This document shows, one piece after another, positions 7,051-13,734 of a stretch of 15,378 nt of DNA (position 1 is its first letter; each line of letters starts with the position of its first letter). A program made the position numbers and the translations under genes. Location of the stretch: the NCBI GenBank assembly GCA_002309765.1, contig DBXY01000001.1, positions 75,277-90,654 on the forward strand, given 5' to 3'. Source of the stretch: Verrucomicrobia bacterium UBA1200 (GTDB taxonomy: Bacteria; Verrucomicrobiota; Kiritimatiellia; RFP12; UBA1067). A model generated the notes under the pieces. That model ran no database searches and was not told the origin of the DNA. It saw only the letters and a program-made list of their open reading frames with translations.

Positions 7051-8811
7051 TTAGCGGCCTACCGCCTGGGCGGCGCCGAGGTCAAATCCGAATGAACTGC
7101 TTTTGAGCGAAAGCAACGGCGGGGCCTGTAGCCGCTTAGCGCGGGCAAGCCCGTTAAACAGTTTCCAGTAGCGGTCAAGATCGGCCGCCAGATTGGACCT
7201 GTCCGGGAACAGACGTTTCGGATCGCCGTTGTAACCGATTTCATCGCCCAGTTTCCCCTCATCGTACAAATCGAGCATGCGCTGCGGCGGCAGAATGGGA
7301 GAACGTTCCGTCCAAGCGGCGAAAACCCGGTCGTGCCAGGGATAGACCAGCGGGTCGCCTTTGCCTTCGTTGACGTTTTGGGCGGCGCTCAATTCGGCGG
7401 AGGGAACTATGTCGATTGAACCTTGGGGAATAACCTCCCGGCCAAAAATTTCCCGGTTGTAGCAACGTGCCAAATCCCAGACTTCGAGCTTCCAAAGGTC
7501 GGCCAGCACACAGAAGAATCCGCTGATGTCACCGTACATGGTGCCATAGCCGACCGTGCATTCCGACTTGTTGGCGTTGCAGGTGAACACCCCGCCGAAA
7601 GCGCTGGCGATGGCAGACAACACCCGTCCGGAACGGTCGCGGGCCTGAATGTTTTCAACCGCCAGCGGTGAAAGCGTCAGCAGAGTGCCGGGGGCTTGGG
7701 TGGCTGGAACCACGCATTGGTGGCGGTCGATCTGCCGCAACGTAAGCTGCAGCGATTCCTCAATCGGGATGTCGGTGTAGTTGCAGCCGATGGCGGTTGC
7801 CAGCTGTCTGGCGAGTGAAATGGTGGTTTGCGAATTGTTGTGGGTCGGCATATTGACCAGCAACAGGTTTTCCGGCGGCAGGACTCGGCTGTAAATGGCG
7901 GATGAAAGTGCGGAATCGATTCCGCCGCTGGCACCGATGACCACCTTATTGATGCCCAGCCTCTTAAGTTGGGCTTTTAGCGCGAATTCGATGACGCCGA
8001 TGGTTTCCTTGCATGATCTGGCGTTCGGCGCCGGATCAAAATCGGTGAGTTCGGAGTCGTTGCCGATGGTGTAACTTCCCGGCTCCAATAGCGGAAGCGT
8101 TTTGACATTCCCGTCGGCCACCCGTCCGGTACCGCCCACCAAAGTGAAAAGCGCGTGACCGGTGTCGGCGATGCCAAAGCCGCCGCAGATAAAATGGTTC
8201 GGGCACGATGCGCCGGTATTGAACATCGTTTGGTCGCGGGTATAGGTTTGGCTGGTGAGGTCGATGTACAACGCGTCGGCGGAAAGGTCGTTCTGTGGTG
8301 CGGCGTCGAATCCGATTGCCACGGTCAGTCCGTCAAACACAAACGGCCGGGTAAATTCCGAGACCGGTTTGTTGTATTTTGCCGCGACAAGAGTAGCGTC
8401 GGACTGGAAACAGAACTTTTCGAGCCGACCCGCGGTTGGCGTCGGGTTGTATCGCGGCAGAAAATCCAGCGGCGACAGGTGCGGGGGTAAGATTTTGCCG
8501 TTGGCGCCCGCCACGGCGGCGTTTAGCATCACTCCCGACCATTCTCGCGCGGTGCCGAAAATAACGGCTTGCCCGTCGGCGGTGGCGGCGATGATTTTCG
8601 TCTGCCATTCCGCGCATGCGGCCCGTAATTCGGGGTTGGACCATTCGGCGGCGCCTAAAAAACCGGTGAGGGCCAGTTGGGGGAAGACCGAAAGCCGGAT
8701 GCCGTCTTTGCGGTCTTGAGCCAACCGGCGGATAATTTCTTGACCGTTGGCATCGATACGGCCGGTAGTTACCGCCATCTGATGCAACCGCACTTGGTTT
8801 GACCCGAACAT
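7051..8811 (-). CDS. nadE: NAD synthetase with a degenerate glutaminase domain
   Basis: The 586-residue protein has the two-domain layout of glutamine-dependent NAD synthetase, which amidates deamido-NAD using ATP. The C-terminal synthetase half is intact: the ATP-pyrophosphatase loop SGGIDS (295-300), NKSE (414-417), GYGTMYGDISG (421-431) and a DLWK helix. The N-terminal nitrilase-like half (about 5-250) keeps the fold signatures but appears to lack the catalytic triad: the usual FPELALTG glutamate is Gln45 (FPQLALTG), the usual ICED is IGFD, so Cys becomes Gly167, and no Lys sits in the region matching KxHLP (PPHLSP, 109-114). It probably uses free ammonia or an ammonia-delivering partner. 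The ATG at 8811 follows AAAGGA by a normal distance; a start at 8856 would overlap dapF by 32 bases and add 15 residues outside the family pattern. Confidence 0.9.
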   Translation of the reverse strand: MFGSNQVRLHQMAVTTGRIDANGQEIIRRLAQDRKDGIRLSVFPQLALTGFLGAAEWSNPELRAACAEWQTKIIAATADGQAVIFGTAREWSGVMLNAAVAGANGKILPPHLSPLDFLPRYNPTPTAGRLEKFCFQSDATLVAAKYNKPVSEFTRPFVFDGLTVAIGFDAAPQNDLSADALYIDLTSQTYTRDQTMFNTGASCPNHFICGGFGIADTGHALFTLVGGTGRVADGNVKTLPLLEPGSYTIGNDSELTDFDPAPNARSCKETIGVIEFALKAQLKRLGINKVVIGASGGIDSALSSAIYSRVLPPENLLLVNMPTHNNSQTTISLARQLATAIGCNYTDIPIEESLQLTLRQIDRHQCVVPATQAPGTLLTLSPLAVENIQARDRSGRVLSAIASAFGGVFTCNANKSECTVGYGTMYGDISGFFCVLADLWKLEVWDLARCYNREIFGREVIPQGSIDIVPSAELSAAQNVNEGKGDPLVYPWHDRVFAAWTERSPILPPQRMLDLYDEGKLGDEIGYNGDPKRLFPDRSNLAADLDRYWKLFNGLARAKRLQAPPLLSLKSSSFGFDLGAAQAVGR

Positions 8812-8824
8812 AGTGTTGAATCCT

Positions 8825-9667
8825 TTAATCGATGATCGCTCCGCCGAGGTCGGCATTGGCCAGATCGATTTCTCCGCGGTAAACTAAGCAAACCGGACCG
8901 GTAAGGGTTAAGCCGGTGCATTTCCGCCGCCGCCAGTCGCCGTCAATCTCCAGATCGTAACCGGTGGTGGTTTTGATCTTTGCCGGCAGACTGAAGTTGT
9001 GCTGCTCCACCGCTACCACCGCGCACGCCGCCGCCCCGGTGCCGCAAGCTCCTGATTCGGCCTCGACCCCGCGTTCGTAGGTGCGCATCGACAGCCGGTT
9101 CGGAGTGCGTAGCGAGACGAAATCCACGTTTGTGCCCTCCGGGGCAAACTCTTGGTGGAGACGGATTTTGCGGCCTAAGCGCTGCACGTCAACTTGGCTC
9201 AAATTTTCCACCGGCACCACAAAGTGGGGAACTCCGGTGTTTATGAAATCGCCGCAAACGGTTTCGCCGTCCGCCGTAATTTCAATTCCGTAACGGCGTT
9301 GCGTGGGTTCTGGCAACCAGACGCAAACCAAGCCCCGGTCTTTGATCTCGGCATCCACCAGCCCGCACCGTGTTTCCATGGTCAGCGCCTTGCCGCAGGC
9401 GCCGATTTTGCGGGCGAAAGCGGCGGCGCAACGCGCCCCGTTTCCGCACATATCGGCCTCCGCGCCGTCGGGATTCAGAAACCGCATCCGGAAATCCGCT
9501 TTGTCGGATTTCTGGAGCAGGATGATGCCCTCGCAGCCGATGCCGGTTCTTCTGGCGGCCAAGGCGGCCATCAGGAAGTGGTCGGCCCACGGTATCTCTT
9601 CGTTACGGTCATCAATCATCACGAAGTCGTTTCCGGCGCCGTGCATTTTTGTAAATTGGATTTTCAT
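8825..9667 (-). CDS. dapF: Diaminopimelate epimerase
   Basis: The 280-residue protein matches the usual family length. The enzyme converts LL- to meso-diaminopimelate in the cytoplasm, supplying lysine and peptidoglycan crosslinks. Both catalytic cysteines are present in their motifs: Cys74 in MCGNG and Cys208 in ACGTG. The N-terminal signature KMHGAGNDF (7-15), GIGCEGIIL (42-50), NPDGAEA (65-71) and GTNVDF (178-183) are also conserved. Meso-DAP synthesis indicates a Gram-negative type of wall. GGAGG stands 4 bases before the ATG at 9667, a little close but usable. The gap is 29 bases to the protease gene upstream and 13 bases to nadE downstream, so it is probably in one operon with both. Nothing in it looks damaged. 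Confidence 0.97.
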   Translation of the reverse strand: MKIQFTKMHGAGNDFVMIDDRNEEIPWADHFLMAALAARRTGIGCEGIILLQKSDKADFRMRFLNPDGAEADMCGNGARCAAAFARKIGACGKALTMETRCGLVDAEIKDRGLVCVWLPEPTQRRYGIEITADGETVCGDFINTGVPHFVVPVENLSQVDVQRLGRKIRLHQEFAPEGTNVDFVSLRTPNRLSMRTYERGVEAESGACGTGAAACAVVAVEQHNFSLPAKIKTTTGYDLEIDGDWRRRKCTGLTLTGPVCLVYRGEIDLANADLGGAIID

Positions 9668-9696
9668 TTTCCCTCCATCGGCATATAAGGGTTAGG

Positions 9697-11871
9697 CTAT
9701 TCGCCGAAAATGCGCATCATACGGGTACGAAGGTCGCCTTCGGTCTCCATGGGGACATCGCCGCCACCGGTAGCGGTAATGTAATCGGAGAGGATGTTCA
9801 ACGCTTCGTTCAGCACCACGTCGTTTTTGTCCGAATCTTTGGATTCGCCGGAATCCTCTTCCGACTCTTCAAGTTTGCGCAACTCGTTCTCGGCGAGCAT
9901 CAGCTTGCGCCGCGCGCTTATCTCAAGGGGAACTTCCGTTTGTTCGTTTAGCTCCTTAAGATGCCTTACCAGGCGGCAGTGCTTGGCGTAGCGCGAATCC
10001 TTGGCCAGCCGCTCGGCGGATTTTTCCTTAAGCCCCGGCAGGAGTTTCGCGGGGTCGGAGACCCTGATGTAGAGCGCTTCCTGGATTTGCGACCACGGCA
10101 ACGCGCAGGGGAGTTTGTCCTCGCCGATGTCCAACCCGTCCAGCGTGGATGGGATAATAATGTCCGAATGGACGCCGCGCAATTGGGTGGATCCGCCGGT
10201 GATGCGGTAGAAGCTGGCGGTGGTGATTTTTATCGAGCCGAATTTTTCGTCGCCCAGCGGGATCACGGTCTGCACCGTGCCTTTGCCGTGCGACTGCGTG
10301 TCGCCGATGACAATGGCGCGTCCGTAATCCTGCAATGCGCCGGCCACGATTTCCGACGCCGATGCCGACGCCCGGTTGATAAGCACCACGACCGGTTTCC
10401 TGAAAGCCATGGCCGAGGTGCCGTTCGGCACGGCCAATACCCCGATTTGCCGGGTTTCGCGCACTTGAACCGCCGGGCCGCTGCGAACGAAAAGCCCGAC
10501 GAGCGTTATCGCCTCGCGGAGCGATCCGCCGCCGTTGTTGCGCAGATCCAGCACCAGACCTTCAACGTTTTCGCTGTTGAACGCGGCGATCTGTTTCGCT
10601 ACGTCAAGGGTGGCACTTCGATAGCCGGGCTGATTGGGACGCTTGTCCATTGTGCCGTAGAAGGTCGGCAACCGCACCACGCCGAGTTTGCGTTCATGCT
10701 GCCCGTCAAGCGTGACACGGGCAACATGCCCGGTGGCAGCTTGTTCCTCCAGTTTAATCTCGTCACGGATCAGGTCAACCAGTTTGGTGCTGGTTCCGCT
10801 GGGATCGGAGGCGGGGATTACGTTCAACACGACCTTGGATCCCTTCTTGCCGCGGATTTTCCTCACTGCTTTGTCGAGCGGCAAATGGAGGATGTCTTCG
10901 ATTTCGTTGTCACCCTGTCCTACGCCGATAATCTTGTCGCCCTTCACCAGTTTGTTGGCGCGGGTATCGCGGGCGGCAGGCCCGCCGGGAATAATCTCCA
11001 TGATTTTGGCGGTTCCGTCTTCGGGACGGAGTTGCGCCCCGATTCCGCACAGGGTAAGATTCATGTCGATGTCGAAATCTTCCTTGCGGATGGGCGACAT
11101 ATAATCGGTGTGGGGGTCGTAGGCGGTGGAAATCGCGCTTAAGTAACGCTGGAGGATGGCTTCCTCGTCCATATCCTGAATCACGAACAGCAACTGCTTG
11201 TAGCGTTTCGCGATGGATTCTTCCGGGGTGGGCGGGGGCGGTGCCGGAGTGGCGGTTGCCGCCTTACCCTCATCCTTCTCGCCGTCGTTTTCCTTCTTGG
11301 TTTCGGCCTTGGCGGCGGGTTTGTTGGTGGCGTTTATGGCGTCAAGCTCTTTGGACAACAATTGCGCAAGGCGTTCGTTTTTGATCCGTTTCCGCCAGAG
11401 TTCGTTCTGTTCTTCGATGGTGGCGGGCCACGGTGCGTCCTTGCGTTTCCAGGTATATTGCTCGTCAACGGAAAAATCCGGGGTCTTGGTCAATTCGTTG
11501 GTTACGAAACAATAGCGTTCCTCTACCCGCTGGCGGAACAGACGGTAAACCTCGTAAGCGAAACCGACGTCCCCGTTTTTCAGGTCGTCGTCGATTTTAG
11601 TTTCCTGTCCGGCGAATTTTTCCAGATCGGATTGCAGGAAGTAACTGTGGTCGTAATCGAATGAGGTTACCAGATTCGTCCACGCCCGGCGGGAGATGAG
11701 ATCGTCCAGCTTTTGCTGAGAGAGGTGGTCTTTTTGCAGCAATGCCGCGACTTTCTGCGCAATTTTGCCGTAGTAAGGTTGCGGTTCCGGCATCGGTTTC
11801 GGGGCGGCGTTTTCACCGGTGGCAAAGGTGGCAACCGCCAAACATCCTGCAATAAGTGAGAAGATTCTCAT
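9697..11871 (-). CDS. prc: Periplasmic tail-specific (C-terminal processing) protease of the Prc/Tsp type
   Basis: The 724-residue protein starts with a signal peptide (about 1-19). A Tsp N-terminal domain follows (about 33-175; LTSFDYDHSYFL-like stretch at 68-79), then a Lys/Glu- then Pro-rich spacer (about 183-218), a PDZ domain (about 270-355), the S41 protease core (about 395-570) and a Prc-type C-terminal domain with ALPWSQI (589-595). The Ser-Lys dyad is present: NRASASASEI (499-508, middle Ser504 by alignment with Prc from memory) and HGKGTVQ with Lys530. Such enzymes degrade or trim envelope proteins from the C-terminus; in E. coli Prc also limits peptidoglycan hydrolases. An acidic serine-rich tract lies near 668-684. 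AGGAG is 6 bases before the ATG, and the start is 9 bases after the NERD gene. Confidence 0.95.
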   Translation of the reverse strand: MRIFSLIAGCLAVATFATGENAAPKPMPEPQPYYGKIAQKVAALLQKDHLSQQKLDDLISRRAWTNLVTSFDYDHSYFLQSDLEKFAGQETKIDDDLKNGDVGFAYEVYRLFRQRVEERYCFVTNELTKTPDFSVDEQYTWKRKDAPWPATIEEQNELWRKRIKNERLAQLLSKELDAINATNKPAAKAETKKENDGEKDEGKAATATPAPPPPTPEESIAKRYKQLLFVIQDMDEEAILQRYLSAISTAYDPHTDYMSPIRKEDFDIDMNLTLCGIGAQLRPEDGTAKIMEIIPGGPAARDTRANKLVKGDKIIGVGQGDNEIEDILHLPLDKAVRKIRGKKGSKVVLNVIPASDPSGTSTKLVDLIRDEIKLEEQAATGHVARVTLDGQHERKLGVVRLPTFYGTMDKRPNQPGYRSATLDVAKQIAAFNSENVEGLVLDLRNNGGGSLREAITLVGLFVRSGPAVQVRETRQIGVLAVPNGTSAMAFRKPVVVLINRASASASEIVAGALQDYGRAIVIGDTQSHGKGTVQTVIPLGDEKFGSIKITTASFYRITGGSTQLRGVHSDIIIPSTLDGLDIGEDKLPCALPWSQIQEALYIRVSDPAKLLPGLKEKSAERLAKDSRYAKHCRLVRHLKELNEQTEVPLEISARRKLMLAENELRKLEESEEDSGESKDSDKNDVVLNEALNILSDYITATGGGDVPMETEGDLRTRMMRIFGE

Positions 11872-11880
11872 AAATGGCTC

Positions 11881-12597
11881 CTAATTGGTTTGCGGGCTGG
11901 ATTCGTTGTGGTCGATTATCTTGACGATCTGCCCGATTTCCGTTGGGGTCAAATGGCAAGAGCTGGAGTTGATTACCTTGATCAACTCCGAAACGTTGCA
12001 GATGGTTACTTTCCCGCAGACGGTCACGCCGGGAGTGAAAGTGTCGCTGGCGAAACACAGAATCGGTGCGCATTCAACGGTCTGGTCGGTTTTTTTCGAC
12101 AGCAGCTCTCCCACCGAAAACGCGGATGCCTCCGCCTGACGCAAAGCATCGCGTTGGGGAGTTTTGCCGTCCAGCGTGAGACGCTGCCCGTCCAAAGCCA
12201 CTTTGCCCGACCAGTATTTGGTCTCAATGGCGAACACGCCGCGTTCACCCACCACCACATGGTCGATTCCGGCGGAAAAACCTTCCAAATCGTTGAAAAC
12301 GTGGTAGCCGTCGGGAAGGGCTTCCAGCGTGAAAGAAACCCGCTCTTCTCCGCGCGCCCCTTTGAAAAACGAGGATAACGCCTTAACCCCGTTGCGCAAA
12401 GCGTAAATCAGGACCGCGATTATTATCGCAAGCGCCGGGACCACCAGCTTGGACGGCATACGAGGCAAAAGCAGTCCTATAAACACCCCGGTCGCGAAAA
12501 CCGCGCCCATCAGAGTGCCGAGCATCCTCAAAATTCCCCTGCCACGGGCTTCGTCTCCCGGAACGCCGTGGATTTTGACTCTATTATTCCCTTTCAT
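11881..12597 (-). CDS. Membrane-anchored NERD (nuclease-related) domain protein
   Basis: The 238-residue product has two hydrophobic segments (about 24-45 and 51-67), then a NERD domain from about residue 79. The PD-(D/E)XK-type residues are all visible: GARGEE (80-85), ID at 111-112 and ETK at 125-127 (IDHVVVGERGVFAIETKYW region). The remainder (about 145-230) has no family I recognise. NERD proteins are predicted nucleases with poorly known roles; the topology suggests the domain lies in the cytoplasm at the inner membrane, but I cannot show activity. It is the first gene of the run leading to prc, dapF, nadE and the exporter. The ATG at 12597 has no clear ribosome-binding site. ATG 12525 (Met25) is preceded by AGGGG 10 bases away and would give 214 residues with both helices kept; either start is possible. 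Confidence 0.85.
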   Translation of the reverse strand: MKGNNRVKIHGVPGDEARGRGILRMLGTLMGAVFATGVFIGLLLPRMPSKLVVPALAIIIAVLIYALRNGVKALSSFFKGARGEERVSFTLEALPDGYHVFNDLEGFSAGIDHVVVGERGVFAIETKYWSGKVALDGQRLTLDGKTPQRDALRQAEASAFSVGELLSKKTDQTVECAPILCFASDTFTPGVTVCGKVTICNVSELIKVINSSSCHLTPTEIGQIVKIIDHNESSPQTN

Positions 12598-12607
12598 AGT
12601 TAAGTGG

Positions 12608-12627
12608 TATTTTCGCTTATTTTCGCT
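12608..12627 (-). repeat. Two tandem copies of a 10-bp sequence before the NERD gene
   Basis: AGCGAAAATA occurs twice in direct succession on the minus strand, ending 10 bases before the ATG at 12597. A 10-bp period equals about one helical turn, so a protein could contact both copies on the same DNA face. It takes the place where a ribosome-binding site would be expected. It may also be chance. Confidence 0.5.
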
Positions 12628-12665
12628 CCAGATGCAATCTAAAAGTTGAAAAGTCGAAGAGTTAG

Positions 12666-12691
12666 TTGCCGGCGGAGGTTATGGCCGGCAA
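12666..12691 (-). terminator. GC-rich hairpin after the ArsC-like gene, probable terminator
   Basis: TTGCCGGC and GCCGGCAA form a perfect 8-bp stem around a 10-base loop, 39 bases after the ArsC-like stop codon. On the minus strand the following 30 bases are rich in T and C, with two runs of four T, but lack an immediate T run. It is the best candidate for ending the transporter operon before the NERD gene. Confidence 0.45.
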
Positions 12692-12702
12692 GACCGTATT
12701 TG

Positions 12703-12720
12703 ACGGATAACCGGATCCGT
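12703..12720 (-). other. Second hairpin directly after the ArsC-like gene
   Basis: ACGGAT and ATCCGT form a 6-bp stem around a 6-base loop, 10 bases after the stop codon at 12731. No T run follows. With the GC-rich hairpin at 12666-12691 it may stop transcription or protect the 3' end of the transporter mRNA. Confidence 0.35.
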
Positions 12721-12730
12721 AAGGCGCGGA

Positions 12731-13081
12731 TCAAAGCAATTGTTCCCAAATTTCGGGTTTGAAACCGGCGCAAACCCCCTTCGGGGTGACCAGAATCGGC
12801 CGCTTCACCAACATCCCGTCGGTGGCCAGAAGGTCCAGCTGTTCGGATTCGCCCATCGCCGGCAGTTTGGCGCTCAATCCAAGTTCTTTGTACAGTATGC
12901 CGGAGGTGTTGAAGAAACGTTTAAGCGGAAGTTTCGACTTTTTCCACCATTTTTCCAACTCCTTCCGCGATGGCGGGTTGTCTTTGATGTGGCGGCTCTC
13001 GAATGCGGTTCCCCGCTCATTTAGCCAGGCCCGCGCCTTTTGGCATGTGGTGCATTTCGGGTATTCGACGAACAGGTTCAT
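12731..13081 (-). CDS. ArsC/Spx/YffB-family thioredoxin-fold protein
   Basis: The 116-residue length is typical of this family. The N-terminal beta strand leads into a CxxC motif, KCTTCQKA (Cys10, Cys13), and the conserved arginine lies in VKRPILV (Arg94). Other family marks are the NPPS (35-38), FFNTSG (56-61) and DGMLVKRP (88-95) segments. Members include glutathione- or thioredoxin-dependent arsenate reductases, the Firmicute regulator Spx and the YffB-type reductases; the CxxC rather than a single Cys speaks for the Spx/YffB side, so I give no symbol. GAGGAG stands 7 bases before the ATG at 13081. The ATG overlaps the TGA of the ATPase gene (ATGA), so it is translated with the transporter and may act in thiol redox chemistry linked to the imported metal; that link is inference. 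Confidence 0.85.
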   Translation of the reverse strand: MNLFVEYPKCTTCQKARAWLNERGTAFESRHIKDNPPSRKELEKWWKKSKLPLKRFFNTSGILYKELGLSAKLPAMGESEQLDLLATDGMLVKRPILVTPKGVCAGFKPEIWEQLL

Positions 13082-13734
13082 GTGGTTTCTCCTCGGTTGG
13101 TTTGCCGGATGCCCAGGTCTTTGATTTCCAGACACCTCGGCATTTTTTTCGCCCACTCCAAATCGTGGGTCGCGATTAAAATGGTTTTCCCGCGCAGGCT
13201 GGCGATTAGGTCGATAATCTCCTGTCGCGCCAGGTAGTCGAGATGCGCGGTCGGCTCGTCAAGCAACAGCAGGTCGGCCCCGGATGCCAGCGCCAGCGCC
13301 AGCGCCAGCCGCTGCCTTTCCCCGTCGCTGAGCTGATGCAGTCTAGCCGCTGCGAATTTCCCGGTTCCGGTCAGGTCCATGGCTTCGGTTACCGCGGCGC
13401 GGTCTTCGGGGCGCGGTGCTCCCCAGCGGGGCAGCCGGGAGGTACGGCCGAGCATCACAAATTCGTCCGCCCGCAACGGCAGTTGGCAGGGTACCGCTTG
13501 TTGCGGGATCCAGATGACACGTTCGCGGGCATTCGCCGCGCCGTCGCCGATCAAGAGTTTTCCGCTCCATTTCGCTTCGCTTGGCACATTGGCGATCACT
13601 TGCATCAGCGTGGATTTGCCGCTGCCATTAAGACCAAGCAGCGCAACGTGTTCCCCGACCCGGATTTCGCAGTTGACGTTCTCCAGCAGGGGACGGCGAT
13701 CGTACCAAAGGGAAAAATCCATCAGTTTCAGCAT
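13078..13734 (-). CDS. ABC importer ATPase, FecE/BtuD type
   Basis: The 218-residue ATPase drives the importer formed with the adjacent permease. It shows Walker A GLNGSGKST (34-42), the Q-loop in IPQQ (76-79), the signature LSDGERQR (135-142), Walker B LLLLDEP (155-161), a D-loop HLD and the switch histidine in ATHD (His190). The signature has Asp where LSGGE is usual, a variant I associate with iron-complex ATPases, so not a defect. At 218 residues it is somewhat shorter than typical FecE proteins (about 255), with little after the switch. The same frame is open upstream to 14526, but that part is an arginine-rich shadow of the permease gene; the ATG at 13734 has AGGA 8 bases away and matches the family start. 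It overlaps the permease gene by 7 bases. Confidence 0.94.
   Translation of the reverse strand: MLKLMDFSLWYDRRPLLENVNCEIRVGEHVALLGLNGSGKSTLMQVIANVPSEAKWSGKLLIGDGAANARERVIWIPQQAVPCQLPLRADEFVMLGRTSRLPRWGAPRPEDRAAVTEAMDLTGTGKFAAARLHQLSDGERQRLALALALASGADLLLLDEPTAHLDYLARQEIIDLIASLRGKTILIATHDLEWAKKMPRCLEIKDLGIRQTNRGETT
13286..13309 (-). repeat. Four tandem hexanucleotides within the ATPase gene
   Basis: Four perfect copies of GCCAGC (plus strand) encode the run of alternating Leu and Ala directly after the ABC signature. A copy-number change would add or remove one Leu-Ala pair without shifting the frame. Confidence 0.8.

Noticed and set aside
8812..8856. Earlier start for nadE
   Set aside because: It would overlap dapF by 32 bases. 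The ATG at 8811 has a well-spaced AAAGGA and matches where the family begins.
9961..11142. Plus-strand open frame of 393 codons
   Set aside because: It lies wholly opposite the protease gene, whose domains and catalytic motifs are clear. Its product is rich in Arg, Gly and His with no family motif, as expected for the antisense of a GC-rich gene.
13082..13156. Earlier start for the ArsC-like gene
   Set aside because: The 25 added residues are polar, precede the first beta strand and have no family match, while the ATG at 13081 has GAGGAG at 7 bases.
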